A DNA stretch of 50,800 nt from an uncultured Lachnospiraceae bacterium (GCA_910579395.1 CAJTUC010000025.1:1-50800), one strand, 5' to 3'; numbered from the stretch's first letter, positions 33,565 through 42,940 are shown. Made by a program: numbers and translations. The notes: generated by a model not told the origin, from the letters alone.

Positions 33565-34405
33565 AAAAAGGGAAAATATAAGGCATAGCGAGAATTTAGG
33601 AACGGTTGGAATGATTTTACAGCCGTTTTTAATTTATTATATTATTCGTTTCATAACGGTTATAATGTTGACTTATTTAGTCACTATAACCGTACAAAAG
33701 GCCGGTGGAGCGGTAGAAGCTTTATTTACGGAGCAGGAAGCAACCGTGAATGCGATTATCGGCGGGATTGCCATGCTGGCAGGAATCCTGCCATTGCTTC
33801 TGGACTTTCGGCGTGAAATAAAAAAACATAACAAGCGTAATGACAGAAAAGCAGTTGATGCCGGGATGGTGAGGACGTTGTTCCGCATTCTTATTACAAT
33901 AACACTTGCTTTCACAAGTTCAATAGCGATCAATATTTTATTCATTTCCCTTCATCTGACGGAAAACTCGGCATCTTACAGTCAGGTTGCGGCACATCAG
34001 TATGGCGTTTTCTTTCCGATTGGGCTTTTCTTATATGGTGTGGTATCTCCGCTTGCGGAAGAAGTAGTATTTCGCGGTATCCTATATAACAGAATGAAGA
34101 AAACGCTTCCTGCTGCATTATCGCTTGTGCTTTCGGCCTTGCTTTTCGGCCTTTATCATGGCAATATCGTACAGGCGGCTTATGGTTTTCTGATGGGAAT
34201 GCTGATCGCTTATACTTATGAAAAATGTGGTGATTTTTTATTCGCATTTCTTTTTCATGCGGCTGCCAATATCTCCGTATATGTGATTACGGGAAGTCCG
34301 GTTCTGTATGAACGGTTCATTACCTGGCAGAATGGGATTTTCTTAGCAGCTATTTCCGTTATGTTGTTGCTTTTGCTGCACTTTCGTGATTCCTTCCGCA
34401 GATAA
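33557..34405 (+). CDS. CPBP-family intramembrane metalloprotease
   Basis: A 282-aa polytopic protein. The CPBP (CAAX protease/bacteriocin-processing, Abi) motifs are EEVVFRG (catalytic Glu-Glu), LLFGLYHGN (motif 2 His) and LFAFLFHAAANI (motif 3 His), each at the end of a membrane helix. Members process prenylated or bacteriocin peptides or give bacteriocin immunity; the target here is unknown. The gene overlaps the preceding HAD-fusion gene by 8 nt and is probably coupled to it. A truncated MITE begins right behind its stop codon. Confidence 0.88.
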   Translation: MAEKRENIRHSENLGTVGMILQPFLIYYIIRFITVIMLTYLVTITVQKAGGAVEALFTEQEATVNAIIGGIAMLAGILPLLLDFRREIKKHNKRNDRKAVDAGMVRTLFRILITITLAFTSSIAINILFISLHLTENSASYSQVAAHQYGVFFPIGLFLYGVVSPLAEEVVFRGILYNRMKKTLPAALSLVLSALLFGLYHGNIVQAAYGFLMGMLIAYTYEKCGDFLFAFLFHAAANISVYVITGSPVLYERFITWQNGIFLAAISVMLLLLLHFRDSFRR

Positions 34406-34408
34406 TGC

Positions 34409-34524
34409 GGCGCATAAGCACCAGGCCGCTGTCAGCGGCCTTTGGCTGCCACAGCGCCGTGCTAGAGCGTGTTTGTCTATTTTGTACAACTACTTTACTG
34501 AATAATCCGTTTCGCAATTGCCTA
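34409..34524 (+). mobile_element. Truncated and rearranged MITE, copy 3
   Basis: The right half matches the elements at 544 and 9925: CATAAGCACC, GTTTGTCTATTTTGTACAAC and the terminal TTTCGCAATTGCCTA. The left half, including its end and the GGCACGCTTTCGCT core, is missing. A new GGCCGCTGTCAGCGGCC hairpin is inserted after CATAAGCACC. It starts within 5 bp of the CPBP stop codon. No target duplication can be checked because one end is lost. Confidence 0.7.
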
Positions 34525-34638
34525 TAGGAATTGAAAGAAAATAAGAATCAAAATAAAGAAAAATCATAAAATTGTCTGAAATTAGCATATAAAATGGTGA
34601 GCTTTCGAATTATCAGACAATTTCATGAAAAATCTTTA

Positions 34639-34667
34639 TTTACATTTCGGAAAAATGGGTGTATAGT
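34639..34667 (+). promoter_or_regulatory. Promoter of the gltBD operon
   Basis: TTTACA (34639-34644) and TATAGT (34662-34667) with a 17-bp spacer. The transcript would have a leader of about 200 nt with two terminator-like hairpins before gltB. Confidence 0.6.
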
Positions 34668-34680
34668 ATCAATAGTTTAG

Positions 34681-34722
34681 TCGCAAAGGAGCGCCTCAAA
34701 GGGAGCACTTTGCGATTTTTTT
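34681..34722 (+). terminator. First leader terminator upstream of gltB
   Basis: TCGCAAAG/CTTTGCGA closes a 19-nt loop (inner GCGCC and GGGAGC can pair further) and is followed by seven T residues. It lies just after the promoter's start region, so most transcripts could end here unless the stem is prevented from forming. Confidence 0.7.
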
Positions 34723-34723
34723 A

Positions 34724-34748
34724 TGTGATAGGAAATTGCTGTAATCGT
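34724..34748 (+). promoter_or_regulatory. Copy of the lon-upstream motif
   Basis: TGTGATAGGAAATTGCTGTA and the following ATCGT repeat the sequence at 17848-17872 with one substitution and one insertion. Both copies follow a terminator and precede a major housekeeping gene. Confidence 0.4.
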
Positions 34749-34761
34749 AGTGGAGTTCAGG

Positions 34762-34816
34762 CAAGAATTTACGCAGTAAATTCTTGGAGCGCAAGCTGCG
34801 GAGCTTGCGCTTTTTT
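34762..34816 (+). terminator. Second leader hairpin pair and terminator upstream of gltB
   Basis: CAAGAATTTA-CGCAG-TAAATTCTTG (34762-34786) is a perfect 10-bp hairpin. It is followed by GCGCAAGCT-GCGG-AGCTTGCGC (34789-34810) and six T residues, a strong intrinsic terminator 55 bp before gltB. With the first terminator this suggests attenuation of gltBD. I recognise no known glutamine or amino-acid riboswitch. Confidence 0.75.
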
Positions 34817-34871
34817 ATCACGCAGATAAAGATATTTCGATCATTTGATCATAGGAAAGGAGATATACTTT

Positions 34872-37800
34872 ATGTTTGATGCAAAATTAACTGTTCCGAG
34901 GTCTCCCCTCCATCGGATGGAATTTGAACATGACAACTGCGGCATCGGCGCCTGTGTCAATATCAAAGGACGCAGGAGCCGCGCTACGGTGGAAAATGCC
35001 TTGAAGATCGTCGAGAATCTGGAGCACAGGGCCGGAAAGGATGCGGAAGGAAAGACCGGTGACGGCGTCGGTATCCTGACGCAGATTCCTCATAAATTTA
35101 TGGTCAGAGCCGCGGCAGAGCTCGGCATACAGCTTGGCGGCGAAAGAGAATACGGTGTTGGCGCTTTTTTCTTCCCGCAGGATGAGTTACAGCGCAATCA
35201 GGCGAAAAAAATGTTTGAAATCATTGTGGAAAAGGAAGGACTGAGGTTTCTGGGCTGGCGGACGGTACCGACCAATCCTTCTGTGCTCGGCCATAAAGCG
35301 GTCGAATGTATGCCCTGTATCATGCAGGCGTTCGTGGCAAAGCCTGCAGGTATTGCGAAAGGACTTGAGTTTGACAGAAAGCTGTATATATTAAGAAGGA
35401 CCTTTGAACAGTCCACGGATGTGACCTATGTTGTGTCTCTGTCCAGCAGGACGATTGTCTATAAAGGAATGTTCCTGGTCGGACAGCTCCGCACCTTTTT
35501 CAAGGATTTACAGGATAAAGACTTTGAATCCGCGCTCGCCATCGTGCATTCCCGTTTTTCCACGAATACGAATCCGAGCTGGGAGCGCGCGCACCCGAAC
35601 CGCTTTATCGTACATAACGGCGAGATCAATACCATCCGCGGTAATGCGGATAAAATGCTGGCCCGGGAGGAGACAATGGAGTCCGAACATCTTGCCGGAC
35701 AGCTTCACAAAGTCCTTCCGGCAGTCAGTGCGTCCGGTTCCGATTCCGCGATGTTAGATAATACACTGGAGTTTCTTGTGATGAGCGGAATGCCGCTGCC
35801 GTTGGCAGTCATGATCACCATTCCGGAACCATGGGAAAATAATAAGACCATGTCTCAGAAAAAGAAAGACTTCTATCAGTATTATGCGACAATGATGGAG
35901 CCATGGGACGGCCCGGCTTCCATCCTTTTTTCAGACGGGGATATCATGGGAGCTGTGCTTGACCGAAACGGTCTACGGCCTTCCCGGTATATGATCACGG
36001 ATGACGATACGCTGATTCTATCGTCTGAAGTGGGTGTGCTGGATATTGAACCGGCGAAAATCGTGATCAAAGAAAGACTGCATCCCGGGAAAATGCTTCT
36101 GGTCGATATGGTGCAGGGCAGGGTGATAGATGACGACGAACTGAAAGAAACATACGCGTCTGCGCAGCCTTACGGCGAATGGCTGGATACGCATCTTGTC
36201 GCATTGAAAGAGCTGAAGATACCGAACCAGCGCGTGCCGGAATTTACGGACGAAGAGAGAAAACGGATGCAGAAAGCATTCGGCTATACTTATGAAGAAT
36301 TGAAAAGCAGCATTCTGCCGATGGCGAAGAACGGTGCAGAGGCAATTGCGGCGATGGGAGTCGATACACCGATACCGGTGCTTTCCAAAGCACATCATCC
36401 GCTGTTCCATTACTTTAAACAGCTTTTTGCACAGGTGACGAACCCGCCGATTGATGCGATCAGAGAGGAAATCGTTACATCGACGACAGTCTATCTTGGA
36501 AAAGACGGCAATCTTCTGGAAGAGAAACCGGAAAACTGCAATATGCTCAAGGTGCGTAATCCGATTCTGACCAATACGGACCTGCTCAAAATCAAAAACA
36601 TGAAATCAGAAGGCTTCAAGGTAGAAGTCGTTCCGATTACTTATTATAAGAACACCAGCCTGGAAAAAGCGATTGACAGGCTTTTCGTGGAAGTGGACAG
36701 AGCCTTCCGCGGCGGCGTCAATATTCTGATTCTTTCTGACCGGGGTGTGGATGAGAACCGTGTAGCGATTCCTTCTTTATTAGCCGTATCGGCATTGCAG
36801 CAGCACCTTGTCAATACGAAAAAGAGAACGAGCGTGGCAATCGTGCTGGAATCTGCGGAACCGCGGGAAGTGCATCATTTTGCAACGCTGCTCGGCTTCG
36901 GTGCGTCCGCTATTAACCCATATCTGGCACAGGAGAGCATTCGGGAACTCATCAATAACCACATGCTGGATAAAGATTATTACGCGGCAGTCAATGACTA
37001 TAATGATGCCATTTTACACGGAATCGTCAAGATTGCATCCAAAATGGGCATTTCCACCATTCAGTCCTATCAGGGTTCCAAGATTTTTGAGGCAATCGGC
37101 ATCGACAAAGAGGTCATTAATAAATATTTCACCAATACGGTATGCCGTGTCGGCGGCATTACGCTGAAGGATATCGAAAAAGAAGTGGATGTGCTGCACT
37201 CGATGGCTTTTGACCCACTCGGTCTATCAACGGATCTGGCACTGGATAACCCGGGACACCACCAAATGCGCAGCGGCGCGGATGAACACCTCTATAACCC
37301 GGAGACGATTCATCTTCTTCAGGAATCCACAAGACGCGGCGATTATGAGATGTTCAAACAATATACTAAGGCGGTCAATAACGAAGAGAGCATCAAGGCG
37401 CTGCGCGGGCTGATGGACTTCAATTATGCGAAGAAACCCTTGCCAATCGAGGAAGTGGAGAGTGTTGACACGATTGTCACAAGATTCAAAACGGGCGCAA
37501 TGTCCTATGGTTCCATTTCCAAAGAAGCGCATGAGACGATGGCGATCGCGATGAATCGTCTGCACGGCAAATCCAACTCCGGCGAAGGCGGAGAAGATAA
37601 AGAACGGCTGACGCCCGGTGCAGACGGCCTGAATAGATGCTCTGCCATCAAACAGGTGGCAAGCGGACGTTTTGGCGTAACGAGTGAATACTTAAACAGT
37701 GCGCAGGAAATCCAGATTAAGATGGCACAGGGTGCGAAACCGGGCGAGGGCGGGCATCTGCCGGGCGGCAAAGTATATCCGTGGATTGCAAAAACGAGAC

Positions 37801-39419
37801 ATTCTACGGCGGGCGTGAGCCTGATCTCTCCGCCGCCGCATCATGATATTTATTCCATAGAAGATTTGGCACAGTTGATCTACGACCTGAAAAATGCCAA
37901 CAAAAGGGCGAGAATCTCCGTGAAGCTCGTTTCCGAAGCGGGAGTTGGCACGGTGGCGGCAGGTGTTGCCAAAGCCGGCGCGCAGGTCATTCTCGTATCC
38001 GGCTATGACGGCGGCACCGGCGCGGCGCCAAGAAGTTCGATTCACAACGCGGGACTTCCGTGGGAGCTCGGACTGGCGGAGACTCATCAGACATTGATTC
38101 AGAACGGTCTTAGGAATAAAGTGCGCGTAGAGACTGACGGCAAGCTGATGAGCGGCCGGGATGTTGCGATTGCGGCAATTCTCGGTGCGGAAGAATTCGG
38201 TTTTGCGACGGCGCCTCTCGTAACGATGGGCTGTGTCATGATGCGTGTCTGCAATCTTGACACCTGTCCGGTTGGTGTGGCAACCCAGAACCCGGAACTG
38301 CGGAAACGTTTCAAGGGTAAACCGGAATATGTAGAGAATTTTATGCGGTTCATCGCACAGGAACTGCGGGAATATATGGCGTTATTGGGCATCAAAACGG
38401 TGGATGAACTGGTCGGCAGGACCGATTTGCTGAAGATGAAAGAAAACCTGCCAGACAGACTGCAGAAGATCGATCTGAGTCTGATTCTTTCCAATCCGTA
38501 TGAGAAGTGCCAGGAAAAAGTAATCTTTGATCCGAAGCAGGTATATGATTTCGGGTTGGAAAAGACGGTGGATGAAAAAGTACTGCTGAAACAGTTGGCA
38601 AAGGCGATGGAGGGCGGACAGAAGAGAAGCCTGGAAGTGGATGTATCCAATACCGACCGTACCTTCGGCACGATTCTCGGCTCCGAGATTACGAGAAAAT
38701 TCGGCGATACGCTGCAGGAAGATACTTACCGGATTTTGTGCAACGGTTCCGGCGGGCAGAGCTTCGGTGCTTTTATTCCGAAAGGACTGACATTAGAACT
38801 GGTGGGAGATTCCAACGATTATTTCGGAAAAGGACTTTCCGGCGGCAAGCTCATCGTCTATCCGCCCAAAGGCTCCCGGTTCAAACAGGACGAAAACATC
38901 ATCATCGGCAATGTGGCGCTTTACGGCGCGACATCCGGCAAAGCCTTTATCAACGGTGTGGCGGGAGAACGGTTCTGTGTCCGTAACTCCGGCGCACTGG
39001 CGGTTGTAGAAGGCGTCGGCGACCACGGCTGTGAATACATGACAGGCGGCCGTGTGGTTGTACTCGGTTCCATCGGCAAGAACTTTGCGGCCGGCATGAG
39101 CGGCGGTATCGCCTATGTACTCGATGAAAACAATGATTTATATACCAAAGTCAATAAGAAAATGGTTTCTTCCTATGAGATGACTTCCAAATATGATATT
39201 CTGGAGCTGAAAGAGATGATCAAAGAGCATGTTGCGTATACCAACTCGGTCAAAGGCAAGGAAATTTTAGATCATTTCGGAGAATATCTGCCGAAGTTCA
39301 AGAAGATCATTCCGCATGATTATGAGCGTATGTTGAAGCTGATCGTTCAGATGGAGGAGAAGGGTCTCAGTGCGGAGCAGGCTCAGATAGAAGCTTTTTA
39401 CGAGGCACAGGATTTTTGA
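34872..39419 (+). CDS. gltB: Glutamate synthase, large subunit
   Basis: GltB makes glutamate from glutamine and 2-oxoglutarate together with GltD. It has the N-terminal glutaminase (GATase II) domain with Cys23 in HDNCGIGACVN, which becomes the N-terminus after propeptide removal. The central and FMN/2-oxoglutarate domains follow (SYGSISKEAHETMAIAMNRL, GAKPGEGGHLPGGKV, GYDGGTGAAP). The 3Fe-4S cluster loop is CVMMRVCNLDTCPVGVATQ, and the C-terminal beta-helix is GXXG-rich. It has 1515 aa, the full bacterial length. Start MFDAKLT at 34872 follows GGAAAGGAGATAT; the upstream ATG is not supported. gltD is 31 bp downstream. Confidence 0.98.
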   Translation: MFDAKLTVPRSPLHRMEFEHDNCGIGACVNIKGRRSRATVENALKIVENLEHRAGKDAEGKTGDGVGILTQIPHKFMVRAAAELGIQLGGEREYGVGAFFFPQDELQRNQAKKMFEIIVEKEGLRFLGWRTVPTNPSVLGHKAVECMPCIMQAFVAKPAGIAKGLEFDRKLYILRRTFEQSTDVTYVVSLSSRTIVYKGMFLVGQLRTFFKDLQDKDFESALAIVHSRFSTNTNPSWERAHPNRFIVHNGEINTIRGNADKMLAREETMESEHLAGQLHKVLPAVSASGSDSAMLDNTLEFLVMSGMPLPLAVMITIPEPWENNKTMSQKKKDFYQYYATMMEPWDGPASILFSDGDIMGAVLDRNGLRPSRYMITDDDTLILSSEVGVLDIEPAKIVIKERLHPGKMLLVDMVQGRVIDDDELKETYASAQPYGEWLDTHLVALKELKIPNQRVPEFTDEERKRMQKAFGYTYEELKSSILPMAKNGAEAIAAMGVDTPIPVLSKAHHPLFHYFKQLFAQVTNPPIDAIREEIVTSTTVYLGKDGNLLEEKPENCNMLKVRNPILTNTDLLKIKNMKSEGFKVEVVPITYYKNTSLEKAIDRLFVEVDRAFRGGVNILILSDRGVDENRVAIPSLLAVSALQQHLVNTKKRTSVAIVLESAEPREVHHFATLLGFGASAINPYLAQESIRELINNHMLDKDYYAAVNDYNDAILHGIVKIASKMGISTIQSYQGSKIFEAIGIDKEVINKYFTNTVCRVGGITLKDIEKEVDVLHSMAFDPLGLSTDLALDNPGHHQMRSGADEHLYNPETIHLLQESTRRGDYEMFKQYTKAVNNEESIKALRGLMDFNYAKKPLPIEEVESVDTIVTRFKTGAMSYGSISKEAHETMAIAMNRLHGKSNSGEGGEDKERLTPGADGLNRCSAIKQVASGRFGVTSEYLNSAQEIQIKMAQGAKPGEGGHLPGGKVYPWIAKTRHSTAGVSLISPPPHHDIYSIEDLAQLIYDLKNANKRARISVKLVSEAGVGTVAAGVAKAGAQVILVSGYDGGTGAAPRSSIHNAGLPWELGLAETHQTLIQNGLRNKVRVETDGKLMSGRDVAIAAILGAEEFGFATAPLVTMGCVMMRVCNLDTCPVGVATQNPELRKRFKGKPEYVENFMRFIAQELREYMALLGIKTVDELVGRTDLLKMKENLPDRLQKIDLSLILSNPYEKCQEKVIFDPKQVYDFGLEKTVDEKVLLKQLAKAMEGGQKRSLEVDVSNTDRTFGTILGSEITRKFGDTLQEDTYRILCNGSGGQSFGAFIPKGLTLELVGDSNDYFGKGLSGGKLIVYPPKGSRFKQDENIIIGNVALYGATSGKAFINGVAGERFCVRNSGALAVVEGVGDHGCEYMTGGRVVVLGSIGKNFAAGMSGGIAYVLDENNDLYTKVNKKMVSSYEMTSKYDILELKEMIKEHVAYTNSVKGKEILDHFGEYLPKFKKIIPHDYERMLKLIVQMEEKGLSAEQAQIEAFYEAQDF

Positions 39420-39450
39420 TGGATGAAAAGAATGGAGAGAGGAGAATATC

Positions 39451-40944
39451 ATGGGAAAACCTACCGGATTTTTAGAATATGAGCGTAAAGTTTCGACGGA
39501 TGTAAGCCCGAAACAACGCATTAAAAATTTTAAAGAGTTCCACGAACATCTTTCGACGGAAGAACAGCAGCTTCAGGGCGCGCGATGTATGGACTGCGGT
39601 GTTCCGTTCTGTCAGTCGGGCATGACACTGTGCGGCATGACATCCGGCTGCCCGCTGCATAATCTGGTTCCTGAATGGAACGACCTCGTTTATACGGGAA
39701 ACTGGGAACAAGCTTATAACCGCCTGAAAAAGACCAACAACTTTCCGGAGTTTACTTCGAGGGTATGTCCGGCTTTATGTGAGGCGGCCTGCACCTGTAA
39801 TCTGACGGGTGAGCCTGTCGCGACGAAGGAAAATGAATATGCGATCATCGAAAATGCTTATGAAAAAGGCTATGCGGCGGCCAGACCGCCGAAAACGAGA
39901 ACAGGAAAGACTGTTGCCGTCGTAGGAAGCGGTCCTTCCGGCCTTGCGGTGGCCGATCAGTTGAACAAAAGAGGGCATTTTGTGACCGTATTCGAACGCT
40001 CCGACAGGATTGGCGGCCTTTTGATGTATGGGATTCCGAACATGAAGCTGGAAAAACATATCATCGAGCGGAAAATCAAAGTGATGGGAGAGGAAGGCGT
40101 TACCTTTGTCACCAATGCGGACATCGGCAAAGAGGTCAGGGCAGATAAGCTGTTAAAGGAATTTGACCGCGTCGTGCTCGCCTGTGGTTCTTCCAATCCC
40201 CGAGATATCGATGCGCCGGGCCGGGATGCGAAAGGCATTTACTTTGCGGTTGACTTCCTTAGTCGAAATACCAGAAGCCTGCTGGATTCCGACTTTAAGG
40301 ATAAAAAGTATGTGGATACGAAAAACAAACATGTCGTTATCATCGGCGGCGGCGATACGGGGAATGACTGTGTCGGTACTGCTATCCGGCATGGCGCGAA
40401 AACGGTGACACAGATTGAGATGATGCCCAAAGCGCCGGACGAGAGAGCCGAAAATAACCCGTGGCCGGAGTGGCCCAAAATCTGCAAGACCGATTACGGC
40501 CAGGAAGAAGCAATCGCGGTATACGGCCATGACCCGCGTATTTATGAGGCTACGGTAAAAGAGTTCCTCAAGGATAAAGACGGTAGTTTAAAGGGTGTTA
40601 AAGTTGTGAAGCTTTCCTGGGAAAAGGACGCTGCGACGGGCCGCATGGTCATGAAGGAAGTCGCGGGTTCGGAGAAAACGCTGGAAGCCGACATTGTCCT
40701 GATTGCCGCAGGATTTTTGGGAAGTCAGAAGTATGTGACGGACGCCTTCAAAGTAGCGCTGGATGCCCGGACAAATGTCAAAACAGAGCCGGGTGCATTT
40801 CGTACCAGTGTGGAAAATGTTTTTGTGGCAGGTGACATGCACACGGGACAGTCTCTTGTGGTCAAGGCCATCAGACAGGGCCGGGAGTGCGCAAGAGAGG
40901 TGGACGAAAGTCTGATGGGGTATTCGAATCTGTATATTCAGTAG
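39451..40944 (+). CDS. gltD: Glutamate synthase, small subunit
   Basis: An NAD(P)H-oxidising flavoprotein that passes electrons through 4Fe-4S clusters to GltB. The N-terminal cysteines CMDCGVPFCQSG...CGMTSGCPLHN and CPALCEAACTCNL bind the clusters. VAVVGSGPSGLAVADQLNKRG is the FAD-binding Rossmann motif, and VVIIGGGDTGNDCVGTAIRHG is the NAD(P)H-binding one. The end FVAGDMHTGQSLVVKAIRQGR is the second FAD motif. At 497 aa it is complete. The RBS is GAGAGGAGAAT. It is in the gltB operon and followed by a terminator at 41001. Confidence 0.97.
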   Translation: MGKPTGFLEYERKVSTDVSPKQRIKNFKEFHEHLSTEEQQLQGARCMDCGVPFCQSGMTLCGMTSGCPLHNLVPEWNDLVYTGNWEQAYNRLKKTNNFPEFTSRVCPALCEAACTCNLTGEPVATKENEYAIIENAYEKGYAAARPPKTRTGKTVAVVGSGPSGLAVADQLNKRGHFVTVFERSDRIGGLLMYGIPNMKLEKHIIERKIKVMGEEGVTFVTNADIGKEVRADKLLKEFDRVVLACGSSNPRDIDAPGRDAKGIYFAVDFLSRNTRSLLDSDFKDKKYVDTKNKHVVIIGGGDTGNDCVGTAIRHGAKTVTQIEMMPKAPDERAENNPWPEWPKICKTDYGQEEAIAVYGHDPRIYEATVKEFLKDKDGSLKGVKVVKLSWEKDAATGRMVMKEVAGSEKTLEADIVLIAAGFLGSQKYVTDAFKVALDARTNVKTEPGAFRTSVENVFVAGDMHTGQSLVVKAIRQGRECAREVDESLMGYSNLYIQ

Positions 40945-41000
40945 AATATCTGCAAAAACAACGGATGACACGCGCTGCGAATCGTCCTTATGTTCATAGG

Positions 41001-41045
41001 AAAAAGGCTGTTTCCGCCTGTTTGTTCAGCGGATGGCAGCCTTTT
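41001..41045. terminator. Terminator between gltD and the convergent flagellin gene
   Basis: AAAAAGGCTG...CAGCCTTTT with an inner TCCGC/GCGGA pairing. A-runs and T-runs flank it, so it can act on both strands. Confidence 0.85.
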
Positions 41046-41065
41046 GATTTTGTAAACAGAGCATG

Positions 41066-41794
41066 TCAGAATTGCAGCAGGGCGATGGCCTGCCGGGGCT
41101 GTTGGTTTGCCTGTGCGAGCATTGCCTGAGAAGCCTGCATTAACAGAGTGTTCACGGAATGTTCCATGATCTCGGCAGCGATATCGGCATCGCGGATTGC
41201 GGATTCACTCGCCTGGGTATTTTCGATAACATTGTTGTTATTATTGATGGTGTGCTCCAGCCTGTTCTGCATGGAGCCATAAGTGCTCCGACGGGAACTT
41301 AATAAAGTAATGGCTTCTTTAATGCGTTTGACCGCTTTTTCCGCATATTTAGGCCTGCTTATGGTAATGGAGTTGATCGCAAGCGAACAGGAACTGACAC
41401 GCGTACGGGGAATCTTCATCATATCCTGCGTTTCCACGCCGACAAGAAGATATATCGGATCCCGGGAACTCCGGCCGCTTTCGGTCCAGGTTCCGTTCAG
41501 AGATTTAACTGCCAATTCATTCATGCGCTGCATCATGCCATGTACTTCGTCCATCGCTCCGTCAGCGACCTGCACGAAAGAAACACCATCCCGTGCGTTA
41601 GAAGCTCCCTGCATAAGACCGCGGAGCTGTCGGCGCATCTTTTCGGAAATTGCAAGTCCTGCCGCGTCGTCCGCGGCTCTGTTGATTCGGTATCCGGAAG
41701 ATAATTTTTCGGTTGTCCGGCTGTTGTTCCTGGAATTTGCCTGAAGATGATTGTTGGCATTTATAGCGAGCAGATTATTTTGAAAGGATAGCAT
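41066..41794 (-). CDS. Shortened flagellin-like protein
   Basis: The N-terminal D0/D1 signature is clear (LAINANNHLQANSRNNSRTT, EKLSSGYRINRAADDAAGLA, ISEKMRRQLRGL). So is the C-terminal one (AITLLSSRRSTYGSMQNRLE, NTQASESAIRDADIAAEIME, ASQAMLAQANQQPRQAIALL). Between them the usual D1 segment after MNELAVKSLNG (the region normally reading QTEVDQL...EIDRI...FNG) is missing. The remainder goes straight to DPIYLLVGVETQDMMKIP, where flagellins have IxLQVGAN. Length is 242 aa against about 270 or more for compact flagellins. Start MLSFQNN at 41794 follows GGAGGACAAATAT. No other flagellar genes are in the window. It may be a degenerate, minor or non-filament paralogue. Confidence 0.85.
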   Translation of the reverse strand: MLSFQNNLLAINANNHLQANSRNNSRTTEKLSSGYRINRAADDAAGLAISEKMRRQLRGLMQGASNARDGVSFVQVADGAMDEVHGMMQRMNELAVKSLNGTWTESGRSSRDPIYLLVGVETQDMMKIPRTRVSSCSLAINSITISRPKYAEKAVKRIKEAITLLSSRRSTYGSMQNRLEHTINNNNNVIENTQASESAIRDADIAAEIMEHSVNTLLMQASQAMLAQANQQPRQAIALLQF

Positions 41795-41970
41795 ATATTT
41801 GTCCTCCATGACATTTGCGAATAGAATCCTGTGATTTCTGTTGCCGGTGTATTTTTGTGTTAAATTATAATAAAATATTATCTTTATTGTAATATTATAA
41901 TATAATTTACCGGTTTTTGTAAAATTATATTTCGCGCAAACTTCAAAGAAAACAAAAGTTTCCTCTTATG

Positions 41971-42005
41971 AAAAAAGGGCGTTCTTTTTCAGAATGCCCT
42001 TTCTT
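41971..42005 (-). terminator. Terminator overlapping the stop codon of the dehydrogenase pseudogene
   Basis: On the reverse strand AAAGGGCATTC/GAACGCCCTTT form an 11-bp stem with one wobble and a 7-nt loop, followed by a T-run. The stop codon at 41989-41991 is in the stem-loop. Confidence 0.85.
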
Positions 42006-42940
42006 TTACCAGATTGTGCAGCGTTTCGCCGTTTACATACCGCCGCATATTTTCCAGACAGATATTTACGATATTGTGCAGCGTCTCCGGAAGATGATAG
42101 CCTCCCGATACATGAGGGGTGATAAAGGCATTGGGGATTTCCCACAGCCGATGCTCTTTCGGAAGAGGTTCCGGTTCGGTCACATCCAGAGCAGCGCCTG
42201 CCAGGTGGCCGGATTCCAGAACATCACATAAATCTTCCGTGCACACCAGATCTCCCCGGCCGCCATTGAGGAAAAAGCTTCCTCTTTTCATGGTCATAAA
42301 AAGTTCTCTGTTAAAGAGCCCTCTTATCTCAGGGGTGCTCGGAAGAAAAGAGACAACAGCGTCTGCTATCGGAAGAAGTTCTCTGAGTTCCTCCATCGTA
42401 TGGAGCTCATTCATACAGGGCGGACAATTTCCGGGCGTTCTTTTTATGCCGATTACATGGGCGCCGAGCGTATGAGCCAGCCCGGCAAAGTGTTTTCCGA
42501 TATTGCCGGCGCCAAGGATTAGAATTGTGGCATCCGTGATGGAAGCGACGTATCCCTCTTCGCCCCAGATATGCTGTTTCTGATCATCTCTGTATAAATG
42601 CAGTTTTTTCTGGAGAGACAGGAGCATGGCGAACATATGCTCCGATACTGCTTTGTCATATGCGCCGCTGCTGTTGGTCAGCATGGTATGCGGTCCCAAA
42701 ACGCCTTTTTCCACATAAGGGTCATAACCCGCCGAATTCAGATGGAGCCAAGCCAGATTGCTGATGCCTGTATCATATCGGCCGGCACGTTTCCAAGAAT
42801 GATTTCCGCCTGCTGTATTTGTTCTTCTGTCACATCGGAGATATTTGTGTAGAGATATTCTGCTTCCGGAAGAATCTGCTCCAGTCTGTTTCTCTGTGCC
42901 TGCGCCATAGGAATCATGACCAGTATTTTTTCTGCTTCAT
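41989..42940 (-). pseudogene. D-2-hydroxyacid dehydrogenase with two single-base frameshifts
   Basis: Translation should begin at the ATG at 42940 (AGGAG 8 nt upstream) with MKQKK, but a run of six A residues (42926-42931) puts it out of frame. With seven A it would read KKILVMIPMAQAQRNRLEQI. That second frame continues to IILGNVPADMIQAS and is lost again near 42765; with one extra base it joins NLAWLHLNSAGYDPYVEKGV. The last frame (41989-42714) is intact and holds the NAD motif ILGAGNIGKHFAGLA, the catalytic region (GGRGDLV, ALDVTEPEPL) and ITPHVSGGY. Either the gene is decaying by two one-base losses, or the assembly has errors. It is co-oriented with asnA, 30 bp upstream. Confidence 0.8.

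Noticed and set aside
34872..39419. Many long open frames opposite and in alternate frames of gltB and other large genes
   Set aside because: They lack ribosome binding sites and protein motifs and overlap well-identified genes fully, so they are shadows.
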